From the NCBI GenBank assembly GCA_019090895.1, contig JAHRVB010000228.1, positions 1-64,000 of the forward strand: DNA of 64,000 nt, given 5' to 3'. Numbering within the stretch: position 1 is the stretch's first letter; every line of letters starts with the position of its first letter. This stretch comes from Kangiellaceae bacterium (GTDB taxonomy: Bacteria > Pseudomonadota > Gammaproteobacteria > Enterobacterales > Kangiellaceae). The translations under genes were made by a program, and so were the position numbers. Shown one piece after another: positions 44,265 to 55,239 of the stretch. The notes beneath the pieces were generated by a model, which worked only from the letters and a program-made list of their open reading frames with translations, ran no database searches and had not been told where the DNA came from.

Positions 44265-45836
44265 GTGTCGATCGAAGTTAACAAACGCCGAACCTTTGCA
44301 ATAATATCTCATCCGGATGCCGGTAAGACAACAATTACCGAAAAACTGCTCCTGCTCGGAAAAAAAATACAAGAAGCTGGCACGGTGAAAGGGCGAAAAT
44401 CAGGTAAACATGCGACATCTGATTGGATGGAAATGGAGAAGGAGAGGGGGATTTCAGTGACTACATCCGTGATGCAATTCCCATACAATGAACGTATTGT
44501 AAACCTTCTGGACACGCCTGGGCATGAAGATTTTTCTGAGGACACTTATCGTACGCTAACTGCTGTTGACTCTGCATTGATGGTAATTGATAGTAGTAAA
44601 GGGGTTGAGCAAAGGACTATTAAGCTCATGGAAGTTTGTCGTCTTAGAGACACCCCCATTGTCACTTTCATGAATAAACTCGATAGAGACATTAAAGACC
44701 CGATTGAACTTATGGATGAAGTTGAAGACGTTCTTAACATTCGCTGTGCGCCTATTACCTGGCCTATTGGTATGGGTAAGCAATTTAAGGGAGTTTATCA
44801 TTTACTCGAAGATAAAATTTACCTTTATTCGACTGGGCAAGGTCATATTATTCAACAAGAACACTGTATTGAAGGGCTCAATAACCCTCAATTGGATGAG
44901 GCGATTGGTTCATTGGCTGAGGAATTAAGAGAAGAGCTAGAACTCGTGCAAGGTGCTTCTCATGAATTTGAATTGGAAGCTTTCTTAAATGGCGAGTTGA
45001 GTCCCGTATATTTTGGAACCGCCCTAGGAAATTTTGGTGTGACACAAATGTTAGATGGATTTGTCGAATGGGCGCCTGCTCCTTTGAGCCGAGTCACTGA
45101 TCAGCGAGACATTGAGCCGACAGAAGAAAACTTTTCGGGGTTTATTTTCAAAATACAGGCGAATATGGACCCAGCTCACAGAGATCGAATCGCTTTTATG
45201 CGCATTTGCTCGGGTCAATATTCAAAAGGTATGAAAATGAAGCATGTGCGGCTCAATCGTGATATCCAGGTTGCCAACGCAGTGACTTTCCTTGCTGGAG
45301 ATCGTTCCAATTTGGAACAGGCCTTTGCCGGCGACATCATTGGCCTCCATAATCACGGAACGATTCAAATCGGTGATTCATTTACTGAAGGAGAAATGGT
45401 CAAATTTACCGGAATTCCAAATTTTGCTCCTGAATTGTTTAGGCGAGTAAGACTTGCGGACCCTTTAAAGAATAAAGCACTTTTGAAAGGATTGATTCAA
45501 CTCTCTGAAGAAGGGGCTACTCAGGTATTTAGGCCTATTAATTCCAATGATTTAATCCTTGGTGCGGTTGGAATTCTCCAGTTCGATGTTGTCGCACATC
45601 GATTAAAAAGTGAATACAAAGTAGAGTGTATTTTCGAGCCTGTAGCAGTCAATACCGCTCGCTGGGTCGAATGTGATGATGCTAAAATGTTGGAGCAGTT
45701 TAAAAATAAGACCACTGATAATTTGACACTTGACGGGGGGAATAATCTGACCTATTTGGCACCAACTCGCGTTAACCTGAACTTAATTCAAGAGAGATGG
45801 CCAGATATCGCTTTTAAACAAACAAGAGAGCATTAA
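44265..45836 (+). CDS. prfC: Peptide chain release factor 3
   Basis: The 523-residue translational GTPase has a G1 loop [16 protein letters not shown]2 '[12 protein letters not shown]' and G3 [13 protein letters not shown]. Its G4 is NKLDRDI. Domain II and a RF3-type C-terminal domain follow (FKFTG-like '[20 protein letters not shown]', 'GVLQFDVV'-type [12 protein letters not shown]). Length compares with 529 in E. coli. It recycles RF1/RF2 after peptide release. The gene stands alone with its own 230-base upstream region, which contains no other gene. Confidence 0.97.
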   Translation: MSIEVNKRRTFAIISHPDAGKTTITEKLLLLGKKIQEAGTVKGRKSGKHATSDWMEMEKERGISVTTSVMQFPYNERIVNLLDTPGHEDFSEDTYRTLTAVDSALMVIDSSKGVEQRTIKLMEVCRLRDTPIVTFMNKLDRDIKDPIELMDEVEDVLNIRCAPITWPIGMGKQFKGVYHLLEDKIYLYSTGQGHIIQQEHCIEGLNNPQLDEAIGSLAEELREELELVQGASHEFELEAFLNGELSPVYFGTALGNFGVTQMLDGFVEWAPAPLSRVTDQRDIEPTEENFSGFIFKIQANMDPAHRDRIAFMRICSGQYSKGMKMKHVRLNRDIQVANAVTFLAGDRSNLEQAFAGDIIGLHNHGTIQIGDSFTEGEMVKFTGIPNFAPELFRRVRLADPLKNKALLKGLIQLSEEGATQVFRPINSNDLILGAVGILQFDVVAHRLKSEYKVECIFEPVAVNTARWVECDDAKMLEQFKNKTTDNLTLDGGNNLTYLAPTRVNLNLIQERWPDIAFKQTREH

Positions 45837-46085
45837 ACCGTAATATTTAGGATTTAACCTAATTTCTATTAAAATCAGTTATTTACCTAAATAATGCTGT
45901 TCTCTATCGAGATAATTTATTATCATGATGGCTGGTCAATGAAATAGTCTACGGTTTTGTTGTATTTATTGACCTAGTGAGTCGACTAATGGTCGACTGC
46001 TAGAGTTATTGTGCTTTCAAATGGGCTGCATAAATAGACCTTCGAAGGTGACGAAACATATTACGTATTAGATATCAGGTTTTGC

Positions 46086-46865
46086 ATGACAAACAATATT
46101 ACTTTATTTGATACTCATTGCCATTTAGATTTTCCTCAGTTTGGTGGCAATCTGAATAAGATGATTATCAAATCCGAAGAGGCTGGTATATCAGGTATAC
46201 TGATTCCTGGTGTAAAAAGAGACGGCTGGCGTGCGATTCGTCAAATTACAGCAACTCATTCTATATGTCATACCGCACTCGGCCTACATCCCATGTTTGT
46301 AGAGCAACACACCAAAAGCCACCTTCATGATTTAGAGATGGCTTTGTCGGTCGGGCCTATTGCTGCAATTGGGGAAATAGGGTTAGATTTCTATAATTCT
46401 ACAGCTAATCGAAGCATGCAAATCCATTTTGTCACGTCGCAGATCAGCATCGCTAAATCGGCTGAATTACCAATAGTTTTACACGTAAGAAAAGCACACG
46501 ATGAAATGCTTAAAATCATTACTCAGATGAAATTTAAAGGCGGCGGCATCGTTCACGCATTTAATGGTAGTGAACATCAAGCGCAAAAATACTGTGATTT
46601 AGGTTTCAAATTAGGTTTTGGTGGTGCCATGACTTATCCAAGAGCTGCAAAATTGCACCGTCTTGCCGCGACATTGCCGCTCGAATCAATTGTTCTAGAA
46701 ACGGATGCCCCTGATATGCCTCCTGTTACTTGCCAACAAAAATATAATACTCCGCTTCATCTGTTTGACAATTTCCGCAGTTTAGTAACCCTTAGACAAG
46801 AGTCTGCCGCTCAAATAGCAATGCAAACGACCATTAACGCCCATGCGATATTGAATTTAAACTAA
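46086..46865 (+). CDS. TatD family metal-dependent hydrolase
   Basis: The 259-residue TIM-barrel hydrolase has the first metal pair in FDTHCHLDF, the glutamate in AIGEIGLDFYN, histidine ligands in VLHVRKAHDEM and IVHAFNGSEHQAQKY, and the final Asp in LETDAPDMP. It is closest to the YjjV/TatD group, which are 3'-5' exonucleases or D-aminoacyl-tRNA deacylase-like enzymes. The length is normal. E. coli yjjV also lies near prfC, which supports a YjjV assignment, but the paralogues are hard to tell apart from sequence alone, so no symbol is given. Confidence 0.93.
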   Translation: MTNNITLFDTHCHLDFPQFGGNLNKMIIKSEEAGISGILIPGVKRDGWRAIRQITATHSICHTALGLHPMFVEQHTKSHLHDLEMALSVGPIAAIGEIGLDFYNSTANRSMQIHFVTSQISIAKSAELPIVLHVRKAHDEMLKIITQMKFKGGGIVHAFNGSEHQAQKYCDLGFKLGFGGAMTYPRAAKLHRLAATLPLESIVLETDAPDMPPVTCQQKYNTPLHLFDNFRSLVTLRQESAAQIAMQTTINAHAILNLN

Positions 46866-47067
46866 CTGACTGAGTCACTCACTATTTTCGGTTTAGTTCG
46901 AAGTTAACAAGCATTTCTCATCTCAGCAAAGCATAACTTGTCGTAGTATCAAATTTTTAATAACTAAAGCGAGTTCACAAATGCTCAATTGCACTGCTTT
47001 AAGCATTTGATATTTAAGCAAAACCAGATACACTTTAATCAGCTATTTTTTATATTACGGGCGTTTC

Positions 47068-48834
47068 ATGCAAGTTAAGACCAACCGAAAAACAGATGTC
47101 ATTCGATTCCTACGTGATTTAGAGCGTGGGGATTTTATAACGTCTGAAGAGTCGGTTGAAGCGACTCAGGAAATTAAACGTAAGTTATTAACTGGTCATC
47201 CTATTAATCAGATAGCCAGTCTAAAGATAAAATCAAAAAAATTGCGAGGTAAAACGCTGACAGCCGAGATTCTTTCTGAACAGTTTGCTGTCCAACATAA
47301 ATTACCTTACGTACGACTGGACCCTCTCAAAATTGATGTCGATGCAGTGACGGCGGTAATGTCTAAAGCGTTTGCTCTTCGGCACAATATTCTGGCTTGC
47401 GAAGTACATTCAGATTATATTGCGGTAGCCACGATCGAACCCGAAGTTATTGGTTGGGTCGCTGGGTTGGAACAAATACTACGTAAACGCATTCAGCTTG
47501 TTATTGCGAATCCTGAAACGGTCAAAAGGCTGCAGAAGGAGCTATATACTCTGAGCTCATCGATTAAAGGCGCATCGGGCGAAAATCTCCAAGATGTAAA
47601 AGTGACCAATTTAGAACAATTGCTAGAAGTTGGTAACGTCGGGGAACTCGACGCTAATGACCAACACGTAGTGCAAATTGTGGATTGGTTACTGCAATAT
47701 GCCTTTGCGGAGCGAGCTAGTGATATTCACATTGAGCCAAGGAGAGAAACCGGAAATATTCGACTTCGCATTGATGGCGTTTTACACAGCGTCTACAAAA
47801 TGCCAGCCAATATTTCAGCCGCGGTGATTGCTCGCTTCAAAATTCTTGGTCGAATGGACGTCGCAGAGCGACGAAAACCGCTTGATGGCAGGATCAAAAC
47901 GAAAACGCCGGACGGATTAGAAATTGAACTTCGCTTGTCAACGATGCCTACCGCATTTGGCGAAAAACTAGTAGCGAGGATTTTTGATCCCACAGTACTA
48001 CTGAGAGATTTTAGCGCGTTAGGACTGGATAAGGACACTGAAGATAGCTGGCTAGAAATGGCAAAACAGCCAACTGGTATTGTGTTGCTAACGGGGCCAA
48101 CCGGTTCTGGTAAGACAACCACTCTATACACCACTCTTAAGTTGCTCGCTACACCGGAAGTTAATGTCTGCACCATAGAAGATCCCATCGAAATGGTAGA
48201 GCCCGCATTTAATCAAATGCAAGTCCACCACGAAATCGATGTCGATTTTGCGACCGGAGTCAGGTCTCTTTTGAGACAAGACCCCGATATTATTATGATT
48301 GGTGAGATACGGGATAAAGAAACAGCAGACATTGCTATTCAGGCGTCGCTTACGGGGCACTTAGTGATATCCACACTTCATACTAACGATGCATCGTCGG
48401 CGATTACGCGGCTACAGGATATTGGTGTACCTGCGTATCTAATTAACGCAACTCTGCTGGGGGTCATGGCACAAAGACTAGTACGAACACTCTGCCCACA
48501 TTGTAAACATGCCGTTGAACCGAACCAAGTTGCTTGGAAAGAACTGACTATAGGCTTTAATATTGCGATGCCGAAACTAATGTTTGAACCGAAAGGATGT
48601 GATGAATGCCGTCAGTCGGGGTATTTAGGTAGGCAGGGTATTTATGAATTGTTAAAAATCGACCCACTGATTAAAAAGGTGACGACGGAAGGAAGTGATG
48701 TAGCACCTATTCGTAAGCAAGCTCTTGAAAATGGAATGATGTTATTGAGAATTAGTGGCGCAAAAAAAATAGCGGAAGGGAAAACGACGGTTGAAGAAAT
48801 CATGCGAGTGGCCGCGCCGAGCATGGAAGAATAA
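47068..48834 (+). CDS. GspE/PulE/PilB-type secretion ATPase
   Basis: The 588-residue ATPase has an N-terminal MshE-N-like region (about 20-170; AEILSEQFAVQHKLPYVRLD, with 'DAVTAVMSKAFALRHNILAC'). A linker leads to the ATPase core: RASDIHIEPR, Walker A GPTGSGKTTTLYT, Asp box GEIRDKETADIAIQAS and the His box TGHLVISTLHTNDASSAI. The zinc motif is CPHCKHAVE, then CDECRQSGYLGRQGIYELL. It should power a type II secretion or type IV pilus-like machine. No other gsp or pil gene is near, so it is a stand-alone paralogue whose machine cannot be named here. Confidence 0.92.
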   Translation: MQVKTNRKTDVIRFLRDLERGDFITSEESVEATQEIKRKLLTGHPINQIASLKIKSKKLRGKTLTAEILSEQFAVQHKLPYVRLDPLKIDVDAVTAVMSKAFALRHNILACEVHSDYIAVATIEPEVIGWVAGLEQILRKRIQLVIANPETVKRLQKELYTLSSSIKGASGENLQDVKVTNLEQLLEVGNVGELDANDQHVVQIVDWLLQYAFAERASDIHIEPRRETGNIRLRIDGVLHSVYKMPANISAAVIARFKILGRMDVAERRKPLDGRIKTKTPDGLEIELRLSTMPTAFGEKLVARIFDPTVLLRDFSALGLDKDTEDSWLEMAKQPTGIVLLTGPTGSGKTTTLYTTLKLLATPEVNVCTIEDPIEMVEPAFNQMQVHHEIDVDFATGVRSLLRQDPDIIMIGEIRDKETADIAIQASLTGHLVISTLHTNDASSAITRLQDIGVPAYLINATLLGVMAQRLVRTLCPHCKHAVEPNQVAWKELTIGFNIAMPKLMFEPKGCDECRQSGYLGRQGIYELLKIDPLIKKVTTEGSDVAPIRKQALENGMMLLRISGAKKIAEGKTTVEEIMRVAAPSMEE

Positions 48835-48837
48835 AGT

Positions 48838-48874
48838 AAAAAAAAGATTCGTTGTCCATACAACAACGAATCTT
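48838..48874 (-). terminator. Terminator of valS
   Basis: A perfect 12-bp stem (AAGATTCGTTGT / ACAACGAATCTT) with a 7-base loop is followed on the minus strand by a run of T residues. It lies 36 bases past the valS stop and immediately after the convergent secretion ATPase gene. Confidence 0.85.
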
Positions 48875-48909
48875 AACTATTAGACCGCGTTAATTGAAAC
48901 TACAGTTAA

Positions 48910-51753
48910 CTAAATAGACAATAACTCAAGTTTTTGCTGTGCTAATTTTTCAATCGATAACTTTGCACTTTCCAATTTTTCTTTCTCCTTAGATACGATT
49001 GCCTCTGGCGCATTGTCCACGAATTTCTTATTGTTTAGTTTGCCTGATAATCGCTTCATTTCGTTTTCTAGTTTTCCTATTTCTTTATTCAATCGATCAA
49101 CCTCAGCTTCGATATCGATTAGTCCAGCAACAGGCACCAAAATTTCTAAATGGTCGGAAAGAGCGGTTGAGCTGGGCGGTATTTCTTCTGATGCCTCCGT
49201 TAGACGTATATCTTCGAGCTTTGCTAAAGACGATAGAAAATTCTTATAGGAAATCAATCGACGGTTATCATCGTCGTTCCCATTCTTCAACAGAACACTG
49301 ATCGGTTTAGACGGTGAAATATTGAGTTCACCGCGAATATTTCTAACGCCAGTGATGATATTTTGAATCCAAGTTAAATCTTCATTGACATCCAAATCAA
49401 CTGAATCAACATCAAAAGTAGGAAACGCAGCCAACATAATAGATTCGGTTGAGCAGTTGGTCATAGGCTTGATTTTTTGCCATATCTCCTCAGTTATAAA
49501 CGGAATCATGGGATGGAGTAAACGCATCATTGACTCGAGTATATTTACCAGTGTGTGCCGTGTTCCTATTTTTTGTTGTTCAGTCGATTGCTCGTTTGTT
49601 AAAACTGGTTTGGATAATTCTAAATACCAATCGCAGTAGTCATTCTTACTGAATTGAAAAAGAGATTGGGTCGCAAGGTCAAAACGGTACTCATTGGTGT
49701 GCTGAATGAATGTTTGAACCGTGAGGTTGAAACGACCGATTATCCACTTGTCAGCAACACTTAACTCTAGCGATTGAGAATTGTCTATGGTCAAACCACA
49801 ATCTTGATTTTCAGTATTCATCAATACATAGCGTGCAGCATTCCATAATTTATTACAGTAATTTCTATAGCCTTCAACCCGGCCAAGATCAAAATTGATG
49901 TCACGACTGGTTGAAGCAAGTGCGCAAAATGTCATCCTTAATGCGTCGGTTCCGTATGAATTAATCCCTTCAGGAAATTGTTTTCGAGTGGCTTTCTCTA
50001 TCTTGTTTGCCGCTTTTGGGTTCATTAAACCCGATGTTCTTTTGGTTACTAACGGCTCTAGCTGAATACCGTCAATAAGATCGATAGGGTCAAGTACATT
50101 GCCCTTTGATTTTGACATTTTGTCACCACTTTCATCACGAATTAGCCCAGTGATATAGATTTCCTTGAACGGAACTTTACCAGTGAACTTAAGTGTCATC
50201 ATTATCATTCTGGCTACCCAGAAGAAAATAATATCGAAGCCAGTGACTAACACACTAGACGGAACAAATTTTTCCAATTCTTCAGTTTGATCAGGCCATC
50301 CCATTGTTGCAAATGGCCATAGTGCCGATGAAAACCAAGTGTCAAGTACATCACTGTCTTGAGTCAGTTTGATGTTATCAGCCAAATTATTTTCTTTGCG
50401 GACTTGTGTTTCGTTTTCAGCGACGTAAACATTTCCTTGTTCATCATACCAAGCCGGTATTCTATGGCCCCACCAAAGCTGACGACTGATACACCAATCT
50501 TGAATGTTCTCCATCCAGTGATAATAAGTCTTATCCCAGTTTTCAGGAACAAATTTGATCTCTCCTGAACGTACTGCTTCGATTGCCGGTTTCGCCAAAG
50601 ATTCGGTAGCAACATACCACTGGTCCGTTAACAGAGGTTCGATGACCACATTGCTTCTATCGCCTCTCGGTACCATGAGCGAGTGGTCTTCGATTTTTTC
50701 CAATAAATCCAGTGAATCAAATTCTGAAATTATTAACTTTCGGGCCTCAAATCGGTCGAGACCTGAGAATATTTCGGGCAGCTGGGAATCGAAGTCATCG
50801 ATGGGTTTGCCACCGAAATAGAACGCCTCTGATTTTTCAAGGATTTTCGCTGTAGGCCCAAAAATGTTAATGAGAGGAAGACTATGTCTTTTACCAACTT
50901 CATAGTCATTAAAATCATGGGCAGGTGTGATTTTTACACAACCAGTTCCGAATTCCATATCCACATAATCATCGGCTACTATTGGTATTTTTCGGTTGAC
51001 CAATGGAAGCATTATGAATTTGCCAATTAGATTCATATATCTTTCGTCATTTGGATCAACTGCTACGGCTGAGTCACCAAGCATTGTCTCCGGACGAGTG
51101 GTAGCAACAACAAGATAATTTTTTCCGTCTTGAGTCTTAGCGCCATCAGCTAAAGGATACCGAAAGTGCCACATTGATCCTTTTTCATCATGGTTCTCAA
51201 CTTCCAAATCGGAAATTGCCGACTGGAATTTAGGATCCCAATTTACTAATCGCTTTCCTCGGTAAATAGTCTTGTCTTTATACAATTGAATAAATACTTC
51301 TTGCACAGCTTTAGACAGATTATCATCCATGGTAAAAGCTTCTCTTTCCCAATCTGGTGAATCACCTAAACGACGCATTTGGTCAGAAATAGTACCACCA
51401 GAACTTTCTTTCCATTGCCAAACTTTTTCGATAAATTCTTCGCGAGTAAAGTCGGTACGCTTTTGCCCTTGAGCATCAAGTTGTCGTTCAACAACCATCT
51501 GAGTTGCGATGCCCGCGTGATCACTTCCACATTGCCATAAAGTATCATCACCGCTCATTCGATGAAAACGAGTCAGAGTATCCATGATGGTATGTTGAAA
51601 CGCGTGACCCATGTGTAGACTGCCGGTAACATTGGGTGGTGGGATCAAAATACAATAAGGGGTGCCGTTACCACTTGCTTTGAAGTAACCATTCGATTCC
51701 CATTGCTTATACCATTTCTGTTCGATATTTTCTGGGGTGTAAGATGTATCCAT
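48910..51753 (-). CDS. valS: Valyl-tRNA synthetase
   Basis: The 947-residue class I synthetase has the HIGH-type motif HMGHAFQ near residue 47 (after PPPNVTGSL) and '[13 protein letters not shown]'. Editing domain motifs '[17 protein letters not shown]' are present, the KMSKS loop reads [14 protein letters not shown], and the anticodon domain ends in a C-terminal coiled coil ([20 protein letters not shown]). Length and order match E. coli ValS (951). It charges tRNA-Val and clears Thr. It is last in the pepA-holC-valS run, 65 bases after holC, and ends at a strong hairpin. Confidence 0.98.
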   Translation of the reverse strand: MDTSYTPENIEQKWYKQWESNGYFKASGNGTPYCILIPPPNVTGSLHMGHAFQHTIMDTLTRFHRMSGDDTLWQCGSDHAGIATQMVVERQLDAQGQKRTDFTREEFIEKVWQWKESSGGTISDQMRRLGDSPDWEREAFTMDDNLSKAVQEVFIQLYKDKTIYRGKRLVNWDPKFQSAISDLEVENHDEKGSMWHFRYPLADGAKTQDGKNYLVVATTRPETMLGDSAVAVDPNDERYMNLIGKFIMLPLVNRKIPIVADDYVDMEFGTGCVKITPAHDFNDYEVGKRHSLPLINIFGPTAKILEKSEAFYFGGKPIDDFDSQLPEIFSGLDRFEARKLIISEFDSLDLLEKIEDHSLMVPRGDRSNVVIEPLLTDQWYVATESLAKPAIEAVRSGEIKFVPENWDKTYYHWMENIQDWCISRQLWWGHRIPAWYDEQGNVYVAENETQVRKENNLADNIKLTQDSDVLDTWFSSALWPFATMGWPDQTEELEKFVPSSVLVTGFDIIFFWVARMIMMTLKFTGKVPFKEIYITGLIRDESGDKMSKSKGNVLDPIDLIDGIQLEPLVTKRTSGLMNPKAANKIEKATRKQFPEGINSYGTDALRMTFCALASTSRDINFDLGRVEGYRNYCNKLWNAARYVLMNTENQDCGLTIDNSQSLELSVADKWIIGRFNLTVQTFIQHTNEYRFDLATQSLFQFSKNDYCDWYLELSKPVLTNEQSTEQQKIGTRHTLVNILESMMRLLHPMIPFITEEIWQKIKPMTNCSTESIMLAAFPTFDVDSVDLDVNEDLTWIQNIITGVRNIRGELNISPSKPISVLLKNGNDDDNRRLISYKNFLSSLAKLEDIRLTEASEEIPPSSTALSDHLEILVPVAGLIDIEAEVDRLNKEIGKLENEMKRLSGKLNNKKFVDNAPEAIVSKEKEKLESAKLSIEKLAQQKLELLSI

Positions 51754-51818
51754 ATTTAACTCTTAATTTTTTCTACAATAAAAAATTGATTATTCGATTT
51801 AATACAAAAATTAGAAAT

Positions 51819-52250
51819 CTAATTAGCGATTTTTCGGTGATTGAGAGGGTATCCTCTTTCTCGGTAAAATTTGAATCTGTCACGAGCCTTTTCTTTGTTT
51901 TCATCATCGCCAAACGCGTATTCAAATACCCATTTAAAGTGACTAAAAAAAAGTGGTACTTCAGTCGCTAGGTTAATTAGAATGTCGGGCTGAATCGTCG
52001 GTTCTTGACCGCAACCGATCTCTATCGGTGGCTTTGTATTTTCGTCCTCACCAACTAGCTGATGCGGTAAAAAACTCTTTGCATCGTGAGTCCACAGCAT
52101 CTCATCGATTTTTTCTGCCATCCGTTTATCATCGGTGTGAATAAAAACTTTTTGGCTTTTTCGGTATCCGCGTTTTACTACCTCAGTGAGATGAGAGTAG
52201 GGAAGTTTGTTTTCTTCATCGTCCACTGAATAGAATTCGATTTGGGTCAT
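51819..52250 (-). CDS. holC: DNA polymerase III chi subunit
   Basis: The 143-residue protein matches HolC. It has 'IEFYSVDD' at the start, 'KGYRKSQKVFIHTDDKRMAEKIDE'-type segment (here RGYRKSQKVFIHTDDKRMA), 'MLWTHDAKSFLPHQLVGE' and 'PILIN-like' PDILINLATEVP. Chi links the polymerase to single-strand binding protein and pairs with psi. The standard pepA-holC-valS order confirms the call. The HolD-like partner is encoded 8 kb away in this same window. Confidence 0.96.
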   Translation of the reverse strand: MTQIEFYSVDDEENKLPYSHLTEVVKRGYRKSQKVFIHTDDKRMAEKIDEMLWTHDAKSFLPHQLVGEDENTKPPIEIGCGQEPTIQPDILINLATEVPLFFSHFKWVFEYAFGDDENKEKARDRFKFYRERGYPLNHRKIAN

Positions 52251-52325
52251 AGTGATCTTCTATTAAAAAAGCTAACGAGTGTATCCAAGATACGATTTTG
52301 ATTGCTCAATTCTAAGCTATACAAA

Positions 52326-53819
52326 CTAAGAATTCGCTCGACTCAAGATATATTGAGTCAGTAGTGGAACCGGTCGACCCGTCGCACCTTTTGCTTTACC
52401 CGTTTTCCATGCTGTGCCGGCTATATCAAGATGAGCCCATTGGTATTTCTTAGTATATCGCGATAAGAAACACGCGGCAGTTATCGTACCAGCGCCACGA
52501 CCACCAAGATTACTCATATCGGCGAAATTCGAGTCGAGCTGCTCTTGATATTCGTCCCATAAAGGCAGCCGCCAAGCACGATCACCGCAGAGTTCACCCG
52601 CATTTAAAAGTTCATGGGCGAGCGGATTGTGGTTGCTTAGTAGTCCAGATGCTTGGTCACCTAAAGCGACAATACAAGCGCCTGTTAGAGTCGCGACATC
52701 GATCACCACATCGGGATCGAAGCGCTCAACATAAGTTAACGCATCACACAAAACCAAACGACCTTCTGCGTCTGTATTCAGGATCTCCACAGTCTGTCCT
52801 GACAATGTTGTTACTATATCGCCTGGACGTGCTGCATCACCGCTAGGCATGTTTTCTGCAGCGGCTATTACAACTACAAGATTTACAACAAGAGACAATT
52901 CAGTCACAGCAACGAAACAGCCGAAAACACCGGCAGCACCGCCCATGTCGTATTTCATTTCATCCATGCGCTCACCGGGTTTCAGTGAAATCCCACCGCT
53001 GTCAAAAGTGATTCCCTTGCCGACTAATACAATCGGTTTTTTTTCTGCTTCAGCGCCGTTATATTTTAAAACGATTAATTTTCCTGGTGTTTTAGATCCT
53101 TGAGAAACAGCTGTAAATGCGCCCATGCCCATTTCTTTGAGTTCTGACTCATCAATGATTTGGCATTCAACGTGGTCGTTTTGAACCGCCAGTATTTTCG
53201 CTTCTTCTGCTAAATAAGTTGGATTTGCTATATTGGGTGGTTGGTTAGCTAAATCGCGAGCTTTATGAGCTCCTTTAGAAACCGCTATTCCTTCCGCTAT
53301 CGCTTGCTCACCAATCGTTAAATCTTTGCGTGTTGTAACATTGAATACGAGACGTCGTACTGGTCTTCTGGCAGTCTCAGATTTGCTCTTATACTCTTCA
53401 AATGAATACAGAGTATCTTGAGTCGACTCAATCGCGTGTCTTACTTTCCAATGGGTATCTCTTCCTTTGACATTTAATTCGCTTAAGAAACAAACCGCAT
53501 CCATTGAGCCTGTCTCATTCAGCGTTGTGATCGCTTTTGCTATGACAGTATTATATTGCTTATCGCCGAAGTCTCTTTCTTTCCCGCAACCAATTAAAAG
53601 CACACGATCTGATAATGTGTTCGGCACATTGTGAAGTAATAATACTTGTCCCAATTTACCTTCCATGTCGCCACGTCTGAGTAAATTGCTAAGATAGCCC
53701 TCACTGACTTCGTCAATTTGCTCGCCCGCTTGGGAAAGTTTTCGTGAGTCAAAAACACCTATAACAACGCAAGCGCTACGCTGTTTTTCTGGGTTACCAC
53801 TTTTTACGTTAAATTCCAT
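52326..53819 (-). CDS. pepA: Leucyl aminopeptidase PepA
   Basis: The 497-residue M17 aminopeptidase has an N-terminal domain, then catalytic motifs '[20 protein letters not shown]' (metal-binding Lys and Asp) and the family signature [10 protein letters not shown]. Other residues are [16 protein letters not shown] and GHSTGSS-like [13 protein letters not shown]. It removes N-terminal Leu and other residues, and in E. coli it also aids XerCD recombination at ColE1 cer. It is first in the minus-strand pepA-holC-valS group, divergent from lptF with 255 bases between, as in other Gammaproteobacteria. Confidence 0.97.
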   Translation of the reverse strand: MEFNVKSGNPEKQRSACVVIGVFDSRKLSQAGEQIDEVSEGYLSNLLRRGDMEGKLGQVLLLHNVPNTLSDRVLLIGCGKERDFGDKQYNTVIAKAITTLNETGSMDAVCFLSELNVKGRDTHWKVRHAIESTQDTLYSFEEYKSKSETARRPVRRLVFNVTTRKDLTIGEQAIAEGIAVSKGAHKARDLANQPPNIANPTYLAEEAKILAVQNDHVECQIIDESELKEMGMGAFTAVSQGSKTPGKLIVLKYNGAEAEKKPIVLVGKGITFDSGGISLKPGERMDEMKYDMGGAAGVFGCFVAVTELSLVVNLVVVIAAAENMPSGDAARPGDIVTTLSGQTVEILNTDAEGRLVLCDALTYVERFDPDVVIDVATLTGACIVALGDQASGLLSNHNPLAHELLNAGELCGDRAWRLPLWDEYQEQLDSNFADMSNLGGRGAGTITAACFLSRYTKKYQWAHLDIAGTAWKTGKAKGATGRPVPLLTQYILSRANS

Positions 53820-54074
53820 TGAAAGAATCCATTATCAGCTGACTGGAAGGAAGTTTTCATGATACGAAGGTTTATTCTTTAGTGGCAGCAATGCTAAAAT
53901 AGCTCGCTAACAGCCTTTGCATCAATAGAAAACTAGCTAAAACGAGAGTTTAACTTATAAAATCCTTTTTATTAAGTAAAACTCGAACTTTTCTTCAGTG
54001 TTAGCGGTCTCATTTTATACCGCAAACTGTTCGAATTTCACCCAATTGCTTTGTACCTTGATTAGGAATTTAGT

Positions 54075-55238
54075 TTGATACTAAAAAACTATATTAATAA
54101 AGATATTTATCGAACGACCGCAGCTATTTTGTTGGTGCTGATACTTATTTTCGTTAGCTCCCGATTTGTGAAATATATCCAATTAGCGGTCGATGGGACT
54201 ATTTCTGCTAACGCGGTATTTTCGTTGCTCGCGTTACAAATTCCATCAGTCGCCGGCTTTCTCATTCCACTATCATTCTTTTTGGCTATTCTACTGACCT
54301 TTGGCAGGCTCTATTCGGACAATGAGCTAGTTGTTGTTCATGGACTCGGTATTGGTCAGCAAGATTTAGCCAAGATGTTGCTACCTTCGGCGTTTGTGCT
54401 CGCATTAGCGGCTGGGGCATTGTCCACTATTTTAACTCCGTGGGCTTTGACTCAAAGTTCAGTTTTGATGGCAGAACAAGCTGCTCAAGCGAAATTAGGG
54501 GTATTTTCAGCGGGTCGATTTAAAGAAAATAGCACCAGAGACGGTATTGTATTTGTAGAATCCAAAACAGATTCGGGCGAAATTACCGGAGTATTCTCAG
54601 TCTCAAGACAGCTTGAACAAGAATCGAGTCAAAACAATATTTTACAGCTACCTGCCGATAGTCTATCAATTTTGAATAATCGATATGGTCAGGTAAAGAT
54701 TCAAACCGCTCGTTCAGGGCGACATTGGGAAAATGAGGAAACCGGCGTTAATTATTTGGTATTAGAAAACGGTCAATTTAGTGAATTCAATGAAATTGAA
54801 AATCGCTGGCAGCTTACTCACTTTGATTCCTCTTATACAAAAATAGTGCAGGACGACTCTATTAAAGTGTCGGACTCTGCAAAGTCGGCATCGACACTGA
54901 ATTTGATCGCAAAGCTGGGGAATAGACAATGGGCGGAGTTGCATTGGCGGTTAGCCGCACCGATCTCGATACCGCTAATTTGTTTATTGGCCATTCCCCT
55001 GTCACGGACCCAACCAAGAAAAGGAAAGTTTTCTAGGTTGCTACCATCGGTCTTGATTTATTTAATTTATGTTTTATTGATGATGTATTCAAGGAAAATG
55101 GTTGATTCTGGACGAATTCCGGGCGAAATTGGCTTTTGGTGGATCCATCTCGGTTTAGGTCTTTTCGTTTATTGGCTATATTTACCACTAAAGAAAATTA
55201 AAAAGTCCATTCGACAACACAGAGTGGGAGCCAATTAA
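54075..55238 (+). CDS. lptF: LPS export permease LptF
   Basis: The 387-residue inner-membrane permease of the LptB2FGC complex moves lipopolysaccharide from the inner membrane to the outer. Three helices form the N-terminal half (TTAAILLVLILIFVSSRFVK, then LLALQIPSVAGFLIPLSFFL and a third). A large periplasmic beta-jellyroll spans about 135-275, and three helices end the chain (ISIPLICLLAIPLSRTQPR). The TTG start follows AGGAATTTAG. It is divergent from pepA and adjacent to lptG with a 1-base gap. Length compares with 366 in E. coli. Confidence 0.95.
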   Translation: MILKNYINKDIYRTTAAILLVLILIFVSSRFVKYIQLAVDGTISANAVFSLLALQIPSVAGFLIPLSFFLAILLTFGRLYSDNELVVVHGLGIGQQDLAKMLLPSAFVLALAAGALSTILTPWALTQSSVLMAEQAAQAKLGVFSAGRFKENSTRDGIVFVESKTDSGEITGVFSVSRQLEQESSQNNILQLPADSLSILNNRYGQVKIQTARSGRHWENEETGVNYLVLENGQFSEFNEIENRWQLTHFDSSYTKIVQDDSIKVSDSAKSASTLNLIAKLGNRQWAELHWRLAAPISIPLICLLAIPLSRTQPRKGKFSRLLPSVLIYLIYVLLMMYSRKMVDSGRIPGEIGFWWIHLGLGLFVYWLYLPLKKIKKSIRQHRVGAN

Positions 55239-55239
55239 G

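Noticed and set aside
45846-45866. Short hairpin TTAGG/CCTAA after prfC
   Set aside because: A 5-bp stem with weak T content is expected by chance in AT-rich DNA.
47793-48188. 131-aa minus-strand frame inside the secretion ATPase
   Set aside because: Antisense to the Walker A region; no start signal.
47068-48834. The GspE-like ATPase as part of a type II secretion operon
   Set aside because: No other gsp, pil or msh gene is near, so no complete secretion cluster can be claimed.
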